Below, one piece after another: positions 17,977-26,529 of a stretch of 64,000 nucleotides of DNA. A model generated the notes under the pieces. That model did no database searches. It was not told where the DNA came from and worked only from the letters and a program-made list of their open reading frames with translations. The position numbers and the translations under genes are program-made. This DNA is from Flavobacterium sp. GSB-24 (lineage in GTDB: Bacteria > Bacteroidota > Bacteroidia > Flavobacteriales > Flavobacteriaceae). Positions within the stretch are counted from its first letter, which is position 1; each line of letters begins with the position of its first letter. The stretch lies in assembly GCF_027924665.1 (NCBI RefSeq), contig NZ_AP027043.1, positions 310,001-374,000 of the forward strand, read 5' to 3'.

Positions 17977-19056
17977 TTATTTTAAAATATTTCTATTTAT
18001 TAGATTTGTTATTATTTCTAAAGTAGTTATTTCTAATCCAAAAAATAACGGTAAACATAAAACTCGATTTGCTATACTCTCTGAAATTGGCATTGGAGTG
18101 CCTTTTAAATACTCAATAGTATTTAATGAGGGATAAAAATATCGTCTTGGGAAAATTTGGTTTTCATTTAATCTCTTTTCTACCCTTAACAACACCTCTT
18201 CGCTTTTAAAAATAACAGGATAATAACTATAGTTCCATTGCGTATTTTGCCTTATTTTCAAAATTTGAATCTGGGATAAATCTAAATTTGAATTATAAAA
18301 ATCAACAACTTTTTTTCTTTCAGAAATTATGTTTTCAATATAAGGTAAAATAGACAGTCCCATAGCGGCTTGCAATTCTGACATTTTTCCATTTATACCT
18401 AATCCATAAAATGACAAAGGACCATTATGCCCAAAATTATGACTGTTAAACAACTTGTCATATAAATTAATATCATTTGTAAACATTGCACCTCCTTCAC
18501 CTGTATGAAATAATTTTGTTGCATGAAAACTGCAAGTACTTACATCACCATACTCAAATAACGATTTTCCTAAATAAGATACTCCAAAAGCGTGCGCTGC
18601 ATCATAAATAACTTTAAGGTTATATTTTTTTGCTATATTTTCTATAATTTGAACATTACAAGGATTACCAAAAACATGAGTAGCTAGAATAGCTGTTGTT
18701 TTACTTGTTATAGCTTCTTCTATTTTAGTTTCATCAATACTTAAATATTCAGGATGAATATCAACAAAAACAGGAGTGCAATTTTCCCACACAATAGCGG
18801 CAGATGTAGCAACATAACTAAATGGTGTAGTAATTATTTCACCATAGTTTCCTAATAACTTTAACGCTATTTGCAATGGTACAGTACCGTTATTAGCTGC
18901 GATAATATTAGAAATATTTAAATATTCCTTTAGTTTTTGCTCTAGCTCTAATACAAGTTCTCCGCGGTTTGTAAGCCATTGTTTTTCCCAAGCTCGTTTT
19001 AATTGCTTGTTATATTCTTCTAAAGGCGGTAAAAAAGTTTTTGTTACGTTGATCAT
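17977..19056 (-). CDS. DegT/DnrJ/EryC1 family PLP-dependent sugar aminotransferase
   Basis: The 359-residue protein has AANNGTVPLQIAL (cofactor phosphate region), VIYDAAHAFGVSYLG (Asp that binds the pyridine ring) and CSFHATKLFHTGEGG, whose Lys should form the PLP aldimine. These enzymes transfer an amino group from glutamate to a keto-sugar nucleotide, for example at C4 of a 4-keto-6-deoxy sugar or at C3. The keto sugar could come from the FlaA1-type dehydratase at 22-24 kb or from RfbB. The MaoC and hexapeptide acyltransferase genes follow directly, forming a likely amination and acylation module. Confidence 0.87.
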   Translation of the reverse strand: MINVTKTFLPPLEEYNKQLKRAWEKQWLTNRGELVLELEQKLKEYLNISNIIAANNGTVPLQIALKLLGNYGEIITTPFSYVATSAAIVWENCTPVFVDIHPEYLSIDETKIEEAITSKTTAILATHVFGNPCNVQIIENIAKKYNLKVIYDAAHAFGVSYLGKSLFEYGDVSTCSFHATKLFHTGEGGAMFTNDINLYDKLFNSHNFGHNGPLSFYGLGINGKMSELQAAMGLSILPYIENIISERKKVVDFYNSNLDLSQIQILKIRQNTQWNYSYYPVIFKSEEVLLRVEKRLNENQIFPRRYFYPSLNTIEYLKGTPMPISESIANRVLCLPLFFGLEITTLEIITNLINRNILK

Positions 19057-19829
19057 TATATGATTCTTTGTGAGTCAATAATTCCATCTTTTTTTACAAA
19101 AACAAGTTCAACAAGCCATAATACTTTTATAGAAAATGGTCGATTGAGATCTGTTAACTCAAATAATCTATAACCATTTTCATCCATAAAATTTATTAAT
19201 TTGAGAAAACTGTTATCAAACTTTTTATTAACAACACCAGCTTCTACCATAAATATTTCAGTTTTTCCAAAATAATTGCTCGCTCCTTTTAAAACTTCAA
19301 TATCTAATCCCTCTGCATCTATTTTTATAATGTCTGGAACAGGAATCTCTCTTTGTGAAAGTAATTCATTTAATGTTAATACTGGAATTTCAATTTGTTT
19401 AAATCCAGATTCAATCGCTTCTTCTTTAGTGTATCTAAAAGAACAACTATCATCCCTATCCACAATTGTAAAAAGAAAAGACCCATTTTTCTCACCAGCT
19501 CCAACAGGATAAAACTGTACTTTAGGATTATCATCTAAAATATCTTGAAATGACTTTTTTAACCATTCTTGGGGTTCAAGCAAAGTATAATATGAATTTG
19601 GAAAATGCATTAGTGCTTCTCTAGTCCATGTACCATGATTTGCACCGACATCAACAATATGTTTGGGTTGAAAATTAAATGCTTTTAAAGTATTATAAAA
19701 ATTGAATAATAAATAATCTTTTTCATTTGTATTATTCAAATCAATAGTATTTGAAGGATTTATTTTAGATAGATTATAGCCCAATTTTTTTAAAATTAAT
19801 TTTGCTGACTTTTTAATTTTGTTTTCCAT
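19056..19829 (-). CDS. FkbM family SAM-dependent methyltransferase
   Basis: The protein has 257 residues. HIVDVGANHGTWTREAL (about 57-73) is the SAM-binding motif I of FkbM-type methyltransferases, and IIKIDAEGLDIEVLKGA (about 164-180) is their conserved IDxEG block. FkbM proteins O-methylate sugars or other metabolites. In polysaccharide loci they often decorate or cap the chain. It shares one base with the aminotransferase gene downstream and sits 5 bases after the ABC ATPase gene, so it is in the same operon as the exporter. Confidence 0.87.
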   Translation of the reverse strand: MENKIKKSAKLILKKLGYNLSKINPSNTIDLNNTNEKDYLLFNFYNTLKAFNFQPKHIVDVGANHGTWTREALMHFPNSYYTLLEPQEWLKKSFQDILDDNPKVQFYPVGAGEKNGSFLFTIVDRDDSCSFRYTKEEAIESGFKQIEIPVLTLNELLSQREIPVPDIIKIDAEGLDIEVLKGASNYFGKTEIFMVEAGVVNKKFDNSFLKLINFMDENGYRLFELTDLNRPFSIKVLWLVELVFVKKDGIIDSQRII

Positions 19830-19834
19830 GTTAA

Positions 19835-21103
19835 TTAATTGACTTCAATTGACCAATCAAATTTTGGTTTAATAAACCCCGGCTCTCTTCCCATCCAAGA
19901 ACCTAAAGGTCTTTCGCCTTCTTGAATAATAAATGAAATAATATCTTTTTCAACAAATATTGTCGCTTTTGAATCTTCAATTACGTATAAAGAAAGATAA
20001 TATGTCCCTATGTTTAAAAAGCCTTCCGGCAGGCTGCATTTAATTTTATTTAATCCTTTATTTAATTTCAAATCTCCATTTACATGTGAAAATGTAAATA
20101 GAGCCTCTCCAAAATCGTTATTTAAAACAAAAGTTAAATGTAATTTTCTTGAATCATCTTTTAAAGTAAATAATGTATTGATATCAATTTTTTGATACTC
20201 ATCCAATGGATCTTCGGATAATTTTCCTACAGCATTTAAACTGATTTCATGAATCGTAAATTCTTTTTTATCATATTCAGATGAAAAAACTTTCTTATTC
20301 ATTGATTCTGATCCATGACTTAAATAATAACTAACAGCATTTTCTACGCTTCCAGTCATTGCAACTTTACCATTAATTAAAACCATACCCTTAGTGCACA
20401 AACTTCTTACTGCTGCCATATTATGACTCACAAACAAAACAGTTCTTCCTTCTCCTCTGGAAATATCTTGCATTTTGCCAATAGCTTTTTTCTGAAATTC
20501 AGCATCACCAACTGCCAAAACCTCATCAACAACCAATACTTCAGGTTCTAAAAAAGCTGCAACAGCAAATGCTAAACGAACTGTCATCCCAGAGCTATAT
20601 CTTTTTACTGGCGTATCTATATAACGCTCACATCCTGAGAACTCGATAATTTCATCAAGTTTTGAAGTAATTTCTTTTTTGGTCATTCCTAAAATGGCAC
20701 CGTTAAGAAATATATTCTCTCGTCCTGTCATTTCTCCATTAAATCCTGTCCCAACTTCTAATAAAGAAGCAATACGTCCTCTAGATTTGATACTTCCTGT
20801 TGTTGGCGCTGTAACCTTTGACAGAATTTTTAAAAGTGTAGACTTTCCAGCCCCATTCTTTCCAATAATCCCTAAAACTTCTCCTCGTTCAACTTCAAAA
20901 TTAATGTCTTGCAAAGCCCAAACATAATCTGAAGTTCCTTTTGTACTACGATCATTTGTGTCTCCTACTTTTAAATACGGATCTTCTTTTCCTCGAATTT
21001 TATGCCACCATCGGTTAAAATCATGACTCAGAGTACCTGTTCCTACCTGTCCTAAACGATATTGTTTAGAAATATTTTCGGCTTTTAATATTATATCTTT
21101 CAT
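19835..21103 (-). CDS. wzt: ABC transporter ATP-binding protein for polysaccharide export (Wzt-like)
   Basis: The 422-residue protein contains Walker A GIIGKNGAGKSTLLKIL, signature YSSGMTVRLAFAVAA and Walker B EVLVVDEVLAVGD, followed by the switch SHNMAAV. The ATPase domain ends near residue 250, and the remaining part resembles a Wzt C-terminal beta-sandwich that reads the chain end. ATPases with this extension usually export chains whose non-reducing end is capped (for example methylated). Two methyltransferase genes follow in the same block. The ATG overlaps the permease stop by one base. Confidence 0.93.
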   Translation of the reverse strand: MKDIILKAENISKQYRLGQVGTGTLSHDFNRWWHKIRGKEDPYLKVGDTNDRSTKGTSDYVWALQDINFEVERGEVLGIIGKNGAGKSTLLKILSKVTAPTTGSIKSRGRIASLLEVGTGFNGEMTGRENIFLNGAILGMTKKEITSKLDEIIEFSGCERYIDTPVKRYSSGMTVRLAFAVAAFLEPEVLVVDEVLAVGDAEFQKKAIGKMQDISRGEGRTVLFVSHNMAAVRSLCTKGMVLINGKVAMTGSVENAVSYYLSHGSESMNKKVFSSEYDKKEFTIHEISLNAVGKLSEDPLDEYQKIDINTLFTLKDDSRKLHLTFVLNNDFGEALFTFSHVNGDLKLNKGLNKIKCSLPEGFLNIGTYYLSLYVIEDSKATIFVEKDIISFIIQEGERPLGSWMGREPGFIKPKFDWSIEVN

Positions 21104-21969
21104 TATACGGTATCTATAAAGCTTTTTTCTGTTCTATTAAAAACCAACAATCCAGAAAAAAAAACAACTACTGTAACTGCCATTGTATATACTAACCCTA
21201 AAATTGATACGTTACCAATATTTAAAAGCATATATCGAGAAGTTTCTATCACATACGCTAAAGGATTGTATTCAACAATCCAACCAAATTTTGGAAGTTT
21301 TTCTTTTATCAATTCCATTGGATACATTACGGCAGATACATACATTAAAAGCTGTACTCCAAAACCAACTAAATTATTTAAATCTCTATATTTTGTAACC
21401 ATCGAAGAAATCATCATCCCCAAACCTAACCCTAAAATTCCCATAAATGAAATTAAAATTGGGAAAAATAATATAGATATATTTAACTGTAAATGGGCTC
21501 CTTGAAAATAAAAGAAAATGTAAAAGAAAATAAATATTCCAAATTGAATTCCAAACTTAATTAAATTTGAAATTACTATAGATAAAGGAGTTATAATTCT
21601 TGGAAAATAAACTTTCCCAAATATTCCCGCATTAGACTTAAAAGTATCTGATGTTCCTGTCAAGCAAGCTGTAAAATAATTCCAAACCATAATACCTGCA
21701 AGATTAAACAAAAACGGAGGAATACTTCCCGTCTTAATACCTGCAACATTATTAAATATTATAGTAAATGTAATGGAGGTGAACAAAGGCTGAATTAAGT
21801 ACCAAAGCGGTCCCAAAACTGTTTGTTTATATACTGTAATTATATCTCTTTTTACAAAAAGCAATAGAAGGTCACGGTATTGCCAGATTTCTTTAAAATT
21901 AAGAGAGAAAAATTTATTTTTTGGTGTTATTTCAAACAACCATTCATTTTCAATATTAGACTTATCCAT
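21103..21969 (-). CDS. wzm: ABC transporter permease for polysaccharide export (Wzm-like, ABC-2)
   Basis: The 288-residue inner-membrane protein has about six membrane helices. QYRDLLLLFVKRDIITVYKQ is the amphipathic N-terminal element of ABC-2 polysaccharide permeases, and LGPLWYLIQPLFT is their conserved follow-up. It pairs with the ATPase encoded downstream to move a lipid-linked glycan across the inner membrane. It opens block IV after a terminator. A weak promoter-like pair (TTG at 22034-22036, TAATTTTA at 22005-22012, minus strand) precedes it, but its last base deviates from the Bacteroidota -7 consensus. Confidence 0.93.
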   Translation of the reverse strand: MDKSNIENEWLFEITPKNKFFSLNFKEIWQYRDLLLLFVKRDIITVYKQTVLGPLWYLIQPLFTSITFTIIFNNVAGIKTGSIPPFLFNLAGIMVWNYFTACLTGTSDTFKSNAGIFGKVYFPRIITPLSIVISNLIKFGIQFGIFIFFYIFFYFQGAHLQLNISILFFPILISFMGILGLGLGMMISSMVTKYRDLNNLVGFGVQLLMYVSAVMYPMELIKEKLPKFGWIVEYNPLAYVIETSRYMLLNIGNVSILGLVYTMAVTVVVFFSGLLVFNRTEKSFIDTV

Positions 21970-22051
21970 TAGATAGAACTATTAGAAGAAATCTTACTTA
22001 CCTCTAAAATTAACAAGATTTTTAACATTTTAGCAATTATTTAAAAATACC

Positions 22052-22076
22052 AAAAGGTGTTTAAAAAACACCTTTT
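22052..22076 (-). terminator. Hairpin terminator after the FlaA1-like gene
   Basis: A perfect 11-base inverted repeat (AAAAGGTGTTT at 22052-22062, AAACACCTTTT at 22066-22076) with a 3-base loop lies about 30 bases beyond the stop of the 4,6-dehydratase gene. Read on the minus strand it ends in TTTT with more T residues shortly after. The A and T flanks make it able to act in both directions. Confidence 0.65.
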
Positions 22077-22107
22077 GCTCTATTTTAATTTATATTATTA
22101 ATGATAA

Positions 22108-24075
22108 TTATTTATCTAAAACCTCAAAAGTAGAATTCATACTCTTAAACTCTGGAACAATTTTTTTCATTTTAGATACTATGTCGTCATTTTCATAAAA
22201 ATCTGCAATTCCAATAAGTTCATCAACATCATTATGTAAATTTTCATACTCATCTTGTATTTCCTGAGCAATCATGATTTTATTATGATATGTTGGAAGA
22301 GTCTTAGAAGTATCATTTAATAATTCTTCGTATAACTTTTCACCAGGTCTTAAACCTACAATTTTTATTTTTATTTCTTTATCTGGTATAAAACCAGCCA
22401 ATTTTATCATTTTCTTAGCCAAATCAATTATACGGACAGGTTTACCCATATCAAATATATAAATTTCGCCACCGTTCCCCATCGCTCCCGCTTCCAATAC
22501 AAGTTGACAAGCTTCAGGAATTGTTATGAAATAGCGAATAATATCTTGATGAGTAATAGTAACTGGTCCACCTTCGGCAATTTGCTTTGTAAATAAAGGA
22601 ACGACAGAACCATTTGACCCTAAAACATTTCCAAAACGAGTTGTTATAAATTTTGTACCACCCTCAACGTTTTCTTTTTGGTTTTTTAAGAATAAAGACT
22701 GCACATATTTTTCAGCAATACGTTTACTTGCCCCCATTACATTACTTGGGTTAACAGCTTTATCGGTAGAAACCATAACAAATTTTTTAACATTGTACTT
22801 ACATGATAAGTCTGCTAAATTTTTAGTTCCTTTAATATTGGTTTGAATAGCCTGAGAAGGATTTTCTTCCATTAAAGGCACATGTTTATATGCCGCCGCG
22901 TGGAAAACAACATGTGGGTTATAACTTTTAAATACTTTTTCTAAGGCTTTTTTGCTTCTAACATCAGCAATTACTGCTACAATCTTTGCACTCAAATTCA
23001 TAGCTTGAGTCTCTAAACACAAATTATGTAACGGTGTTTCTGCATGATCCAGAATAATGACATTCTTTGGATTAAAGTTTAGAACCTGTCTTACAATTTC
23101 ACTTCCGATCGAACCAGCCGCTCCAGTAATCAAAATTGTTTTATCTTTTAATTGTTTAGAAATTGATTTACTATCTAGAACAATCGGTTTTCGTTCTAAT
23201 AAATCTTCAATCTGAATATTCTTAACTTTTTGAGAAATTTCCTTTTGATTTTCCCAATCCGAAATTAATGGAACAGTGTAAACTCTGTAATTAAATTCTA
23301 AACATTGATCAACTATAATTAATTGCTCCTCCTTGCTCAAACTTTTATCTGCGATGATTACACCTTCCGCAGCAACAGATCTCATTAATGCAGGAAGTTT
23401 TTTCCTTAAAATTAGAATAGGAAGATCCAGCATACGTTTAGATGCATTCTGATTGTTCTTATCTACGAATCCCACGATTTTAAATCGAGAGGGAGTTTCA
23501 AATTTTAATGCATTTGCTACTGATATTGCATTGGCATCTGTACCATAAATTACAGTTCTAACAAGTTTAGTTGTAGCTTTTTCAGAGAAATACATTTCAA
23601 ATGTCTGTTTAACTACAACACGATATAAAAACAGTCCACAAAAAGACAAAACTAAATTAATAAAAAGAGCAGTATTTAAAAAAGCTTTATGTCCCGTATA
23701 CAATTCAAAGACTAAATTTATAAATAAGAAGAAAACTAGAACTGACATTTGAGAAAAAAGCAGTTTTATTGCATCAATATAAGAGGAATGCCTAATAATT
23801 CCCGAATAGGTTCTAAAAAGCCAGAAGAAAAATATATTTACTAGGATTAAACTTGCGACAAAATAAAAATCATGTGAAGTAATAATATAACCTATGGCAG
23901 TACCTTCAAATAGTAAATAAGTAAATGAAAATGAAAAAAACAAAACCATTACATCAATAGCAATGATAATCCACCTAGGTAGATAGCTCAGATTATTGAT
24001 GTTTGCCCTAAGATTTCTTGGCGAAAAAGTTTTATACAACAAAGAAGTTATATTATTTGGTTTATCTGTATTCAA
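22108..24075 (-). CDS. Membrane-anchored nucleoside-diphosphate-sugar 4,6-dehydratase (FlaA1/WbpM/CapD type)
   Basis: The 655-residue protein has four membrane helices (about 35-58, 68-88, 107-126 and 132-153), a CoA-binding-like domain (about 172-290) and a large SDR domain with TGAAGSIGSE (317-326) and STDKAVNPSNVMGASK (about 436-451). In this SDR motif Met447 stands where the catalytic Tyr is found in smaller enzymes, the Ser-Met-Lys variant known for WbpM-type UDP-GlcNAc C6 dehydratases. The product would be a UDP-4-keto-6-deoxy-HexNAc used for QuiNAc, FucNAc or 4-amino sugars. The only sensible start is TTG at 24073-24075. It has its own -7 element and terminator. Confidence 0.9.
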   Translation of the reverse strand: MNTDKPNNITSLLYKTFSPRNLRANINNLSYLPRWIIIAIDVMVLFFSFSFTYLLFEGTAIGYIITSHDFYFVASLILVNIFFFWLFRTYSGIIRHSSYIDAIKLLFSQMSVLVFFLFINLVFELYTGHKAFLNTALFINLVLSFCGLFLYRVVVKQTFEMYFSEKATTKLVRTVIYGTDANAISVANALKFETPSRFKIVGFVDKNNQNASKRMLDLPILILRKKLPALMRSVAAEGVIIADKSLSKEEQLIIVDQCLEFNYRVYTVPLISDWENQKEISQKVKNIQIEDLLERKPIVLDSKSISKQLKDKTILITGAAGSIGSEIVRQVLNFNPKNVIILDHAETPLHNLCLETQAMNLSAKIVAVIADVRSKKALEKVFKSYNPHVVFHAAAYKHVPLMEENPSQAIQTNIKGTKNLADLSCKYNVKKFVMVSTDKAVNPSNVMGASKRIAEKYVQSLFLKNQKENVEGGTKFITTRFGNVLGSNGSVVPLFTKQIAEGGPVTITHQDIIRYFITIPEACQLVLEAGAMGNGGEIYIFDMGKPVRIIDLAKKMIKLAGFIPDKEIKIKIVGLRPGEKLYEELLNDTSKTLPTYHNKIMIAQEIQDEYENLHNDVDELIGIADFYENDDIVSKMKKIVPEFKSMNSTFEVLDK

Positions 24076-24101
24076 TTGAGCTTTATTTAAATCTTGTAAT
24101 A

Positions 24102-24121
24102 TTTGTACATATACAAAAATA
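24102..24121 (-). promoter_or_regulatory. Candidate promoter of the FlaA1-like gene with overlapping palindrome
   Basis: The minus strand has TATTTTTG (24114-24121), an exact Bacteroidota -7 element TAnnTTTG, 38 bases before the TTG start. It overlaps a short inverted repeat TTTGTA-CATA-TACAAA at 24102-24117. No convincing -33 TTG is seen at 17-23 bases upstream. Confidence 0.45.
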
Positions 24122-24159
24122 CAAATTAAAGGTTTTAAATAATTATTTATAGATGTAAA

Positions 24160-25044
24160 TTAAATTTTAACACCTTTTTTCTTTTGTTTTAAAAAATCTA
24201 TGAGATACTTACCATAACCTGATTTAACCAATGGTAAAGCTAACCCTTCAAGCTGTTCATCATTAATAAAGCCTTGCCTCCAAGCGATTTCTTCAATACA
24301 TCCAACCTTTAGGCCTTGCCTTTCTTCTAAAACCTGAACAAATTGACCTGCCTGCATTAAACTATTAAAAGTTCCTGTATCAAGCCATGCTGTTCCTCTG
24401 CTTAATATTCCCACTTTTAACTGACCTTTTTCAAGATAAACTTTATTTACATCTGTAATCTCATATTCACCTCGCGCACTTGGCTTAATATTTTTAGCGA
24501 TTTCTACAACAGAGTTATCATAGAAATATAATCCTGGTACAGCATAATTAGATTTAGGTTCTAAAGGTTTTTCTTCAATAGAAATAGCATTTTTATTCTC
24601 GTCAAATTCTACCACCCCATATCTTTCAGGGTCGGAAACGTGGTAAGCGAAAACAACTCCGCCATCTGGATTAGCATTATCCTTTAATAATTGCTGCATA
24701 TTAGTTCCAAAGAAAATATTGTCTCCTAAAACTAGAGCTACTTTATCTTTACCGATAAATTCTTCACCAATTACAAAAGCTTGTGCAAGTCCGTTTGGAT
24801 TTGGCTGTTCGGCATAACTAAATTTACACCCAATTGTGCTTCCATCTCCCAAAAGTTTTTTAAAATGTGGCAAATCATGAGGAGTAGAAATAATTAAAAT
24901 CTCATTTATTCCTGCCATCATTAAAGTTGACAACGGATAGTAGATCATAGGTTTATCATAAACCGGCATTAATTGTTTACTTACTGCTAATGTTAATGGG
25001 TGCAATCTTGTGCCAGAACCTCCAGCTAATATTATTCCTTTCAT
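24160..25044 (-). CDS. rfbA: Glucose-1-phosphate thymidylyltransferase
   Basis: The 294-residue protein starts [20 protein letters not shown], the nucleotide-binding signature, followed by [18 protein letters not shown], diagnostic of RfbA/RmlA. It makes dTDP-glucose from dTTP and glucose-1-phosphate. The product feeds both the rhamnose branch (RfbC and RfbD encoded upstream) and the 3-amino-3,6-dideoxyhexose branch at 41-44 kb. It is the last gene of block II before the FlaA1-like gene. RfbB, the next enzyme, is encoded about 22 kb away. Confidence 0.97.
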   Translation of the reverse strand: MKGIILAGGSGTRLHPLTLAVSKQLMPVYDKPMIYYPLSTLMMAGINEILIISTPHDLPHFKKLLGDGSTIGCKFSYAEQPNPNGLAQAFVIGEEFIGKDKVALVLGDNIFFGTNMQQLLKDNANPDGGVVFAYHVSDPERYGVVEFDENKNAISIEEKPLEPKSNYAVPGLYFYDNSVVEIAKNIKPSARGEYEITDVNKVYLEKGQLKVGILSRGTAWLDTGTFNSLMQAGQFVQVLEERQGLKVGCIEEIAWRQGFINDEQLEGLALPLVKSGYGKYLIDFLKQKKKGVKI

Positions 25045-25054
25045 AAACTTAATT

Positions 25055-25117
25055 TTAGATTGTAGATTGTAGATTTTTAGATGTTTAATTTTTCAAACCT
25101 CTAGAATTCTAATCTAA
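25055..25117. repeat. Short direct and inverted repeats between rfbA and rfbD
   Basis: The 77-base gap holds three near-tandem copies of AGATTGT/AGATTTT (25057-25078), an inverted pair TTAGATT/AATCTAA (25055-25061 and 25111-25117) and a 10-base palindrome TAGAATTCTA (25102-25111). No promoter or terminator with a T run is obvious. Confidence 0.4.
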
Positions 25118-25121
25118 GATT

Positions 25122-25967
25122 TTAAACAAACATTTTTTTTAAGCTTTCCTTATAATTTGGAATATTTAAATTATAAATTGCTTTTATTTTTTCTTTATTT
25201 AACAATGAAAAGCTTGGCCTTTTTGCTGGAGTTGGATAAGATGAGGATGGAATCCCTCCTACTTTGCAATTATAACTTCCAAGTTCTTTTATACTTAGTG
25301 CAAATTCGTACCAGCTAATTTCACCTTCGTTTGAATAATTATAAATTCCAGGAATCCATTTTGGTGATTCAATAATGTTAATCATTGCTTGAGCTAAATC
25401 GGCAGCATATGTTGGTGAGCCAATCTGATCATTTACAACTTTAATTTCTTCTCTCTCTTGCATTAATCGCTGCATCGTTTTTACAAAATTGTTTCCAAAT
25501 TTGCTGTAAACCCAAGATGTTCTAATAATAATTGAATCTGGATTTTCTTTTAAACAAGCGATTTCACCAGCCAATTTACTTTCTCCATAAATATTTATAG
25601 GATTAGTTTCAGCTTCTTCATTTAAAGCGATGGACGAAGTACCGTCAAAAACATAATCTGTAGAAACATGAATTAATTTGACGTTATTTTCTTTAGCATA
25701 TTTTGCCATTAACTCTACTGCCAAATGATTTACTTTAAAGGCTAAATCTTTTTCTGATTCAGCTCTATCAACAGCAGTATAAGCTCCAGAATTAAGAATA
25801 ACATTTGGCTTAATTTCCTCTAATTGATTTTGAAGTAAATCTAAATCATCTAAAGTTATATTGGTTCTATCAGCGAATACCCATTCGTAGTTTGAATGTT
25901 TTTTAGCAATTACGTTTAATTCCGATCCTAATTGCCCATTTGCTCCTGTTACAAGAATTCTTTCCAT
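25122..25967 (-). CDS. rfbD: dTDP-4-dehydrorhamnose reductase
   Basis: The 281-residue SDR protein has VTGANGQLGSELNVIAK at the N-terminus, STDYVFDGTSS as the Ser block and YGESKLAGE containing the catalytic YxxxK. It reduces dTDP-4-keto-L-rhamnose to dTDP-L-rhamnose with NADPH, the last step of the pathway. Its start overlaps the 3' end of rfbC by 19 bases, so the two are translationally coupled. dTDP-Rha would be used by transferases such as the WbbL-like GT2 encoded at 34 kb. Confidence 0.96.
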   Translation of the reverse strand: MERILVTGANGQLGSELNVIAKKHSNYEWVFADRTNITLDDLDLLQNQLEEIKPNVILNSGAYTAVDRAESEKDLAFKVNHLAVELMAKYAKENNVKLIHVSTDYVFDGTSSIALNEEAETNPINIYGESKLAGEIACLKENPDSIIIRTSWVYSKFGNNFVKTMQRLMQEREEIKVVNDQIGSPTYAADLAQAMINIIESPKWIPGIYNYSNEGEISWYEFALSIKELGSYNCKVGGIPSSSYPTPAKRPSFSLLNKEKIKAIYNLNIPNYKESLKKMFV

Positions 25968-26515
25968 GAAAACAGGCTATTACAGTTATCAATAAAAGGT
26001 AGAATTTGATCTTTCTCTGAAACAATAGCCTCATCTAAGTTCATTCCCCAATCAATATTAAGTGATGGATCATCATATTTTATTCCTCCTTCAGAAGCTT
26101 TATTATAAAACTGATCACATTTATACATCACTGATGCAGTCTCACTTATAACTGAGAAACCATGTGCAAAACCTTGTGGTACCAAAAGTTGTTTTTTATT
26201 ATCTGCAGATAATAGAATACTAAAAGATTTTCCATAAGTAGGGGAATCCTTTCTCAAATCTACTGCGACATCAATAATTTCACCTTCTAAAACACGAACC
26301 AATTTAGTTTGTGCAAATGGCGGATTTTGATAATGTAGTCCTCTTAAGGTTCCTTTTTTTGAAAAGGATTGATTATCTTGAACAAATTCTATATTAATAC
26401 CTAAATCTTCAAATTTAGTTTTACTGTAAGATTCAAAAAAATAGCCTCTCTCATCTCCAAACACAGTTGGTTCTACAATTACTAAGTCTTTAATAAATGT
26501 TTTCTCGATTTTCAT
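25949..26515 (-). CDS. rfbC: dTDP-4-dehydrorhamnose 3,5-epimerase
   Basis: The protein has 188 residues, the normal RmlC length. DERGYFFESYS, GTLRGLHYQNPP (with the catalytic His) and VPQGFAHGFSVIS are family motifs. It epimerises C3 and C5 of dTDP-4-keto-6-deoxyglucose. It is followed by rfbD with an overlap and preceded by an aminotransferase gene at a 14-base gap. Confidence 0.97.
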   Translation of the reverse strand: MKIEKTFIKDLVIVEPTVFGDERGYFFESYSKTKFEDLGINIEFVQDNQSFSKKGTLRGLHYQNPPFAQTKLVRVLEGEIIDVAVDLRKDSPTYGKSFSILLSADNKKQLLVPQGFAHGFSVISETASVMYKCDQFYNKASEGGIKYDDPSLNIDWGMNLDEAIVSEKDQILPFIDNCNSLFSWKEFL

Positions 26516-26529
26516 TTTAAATATTCAAA

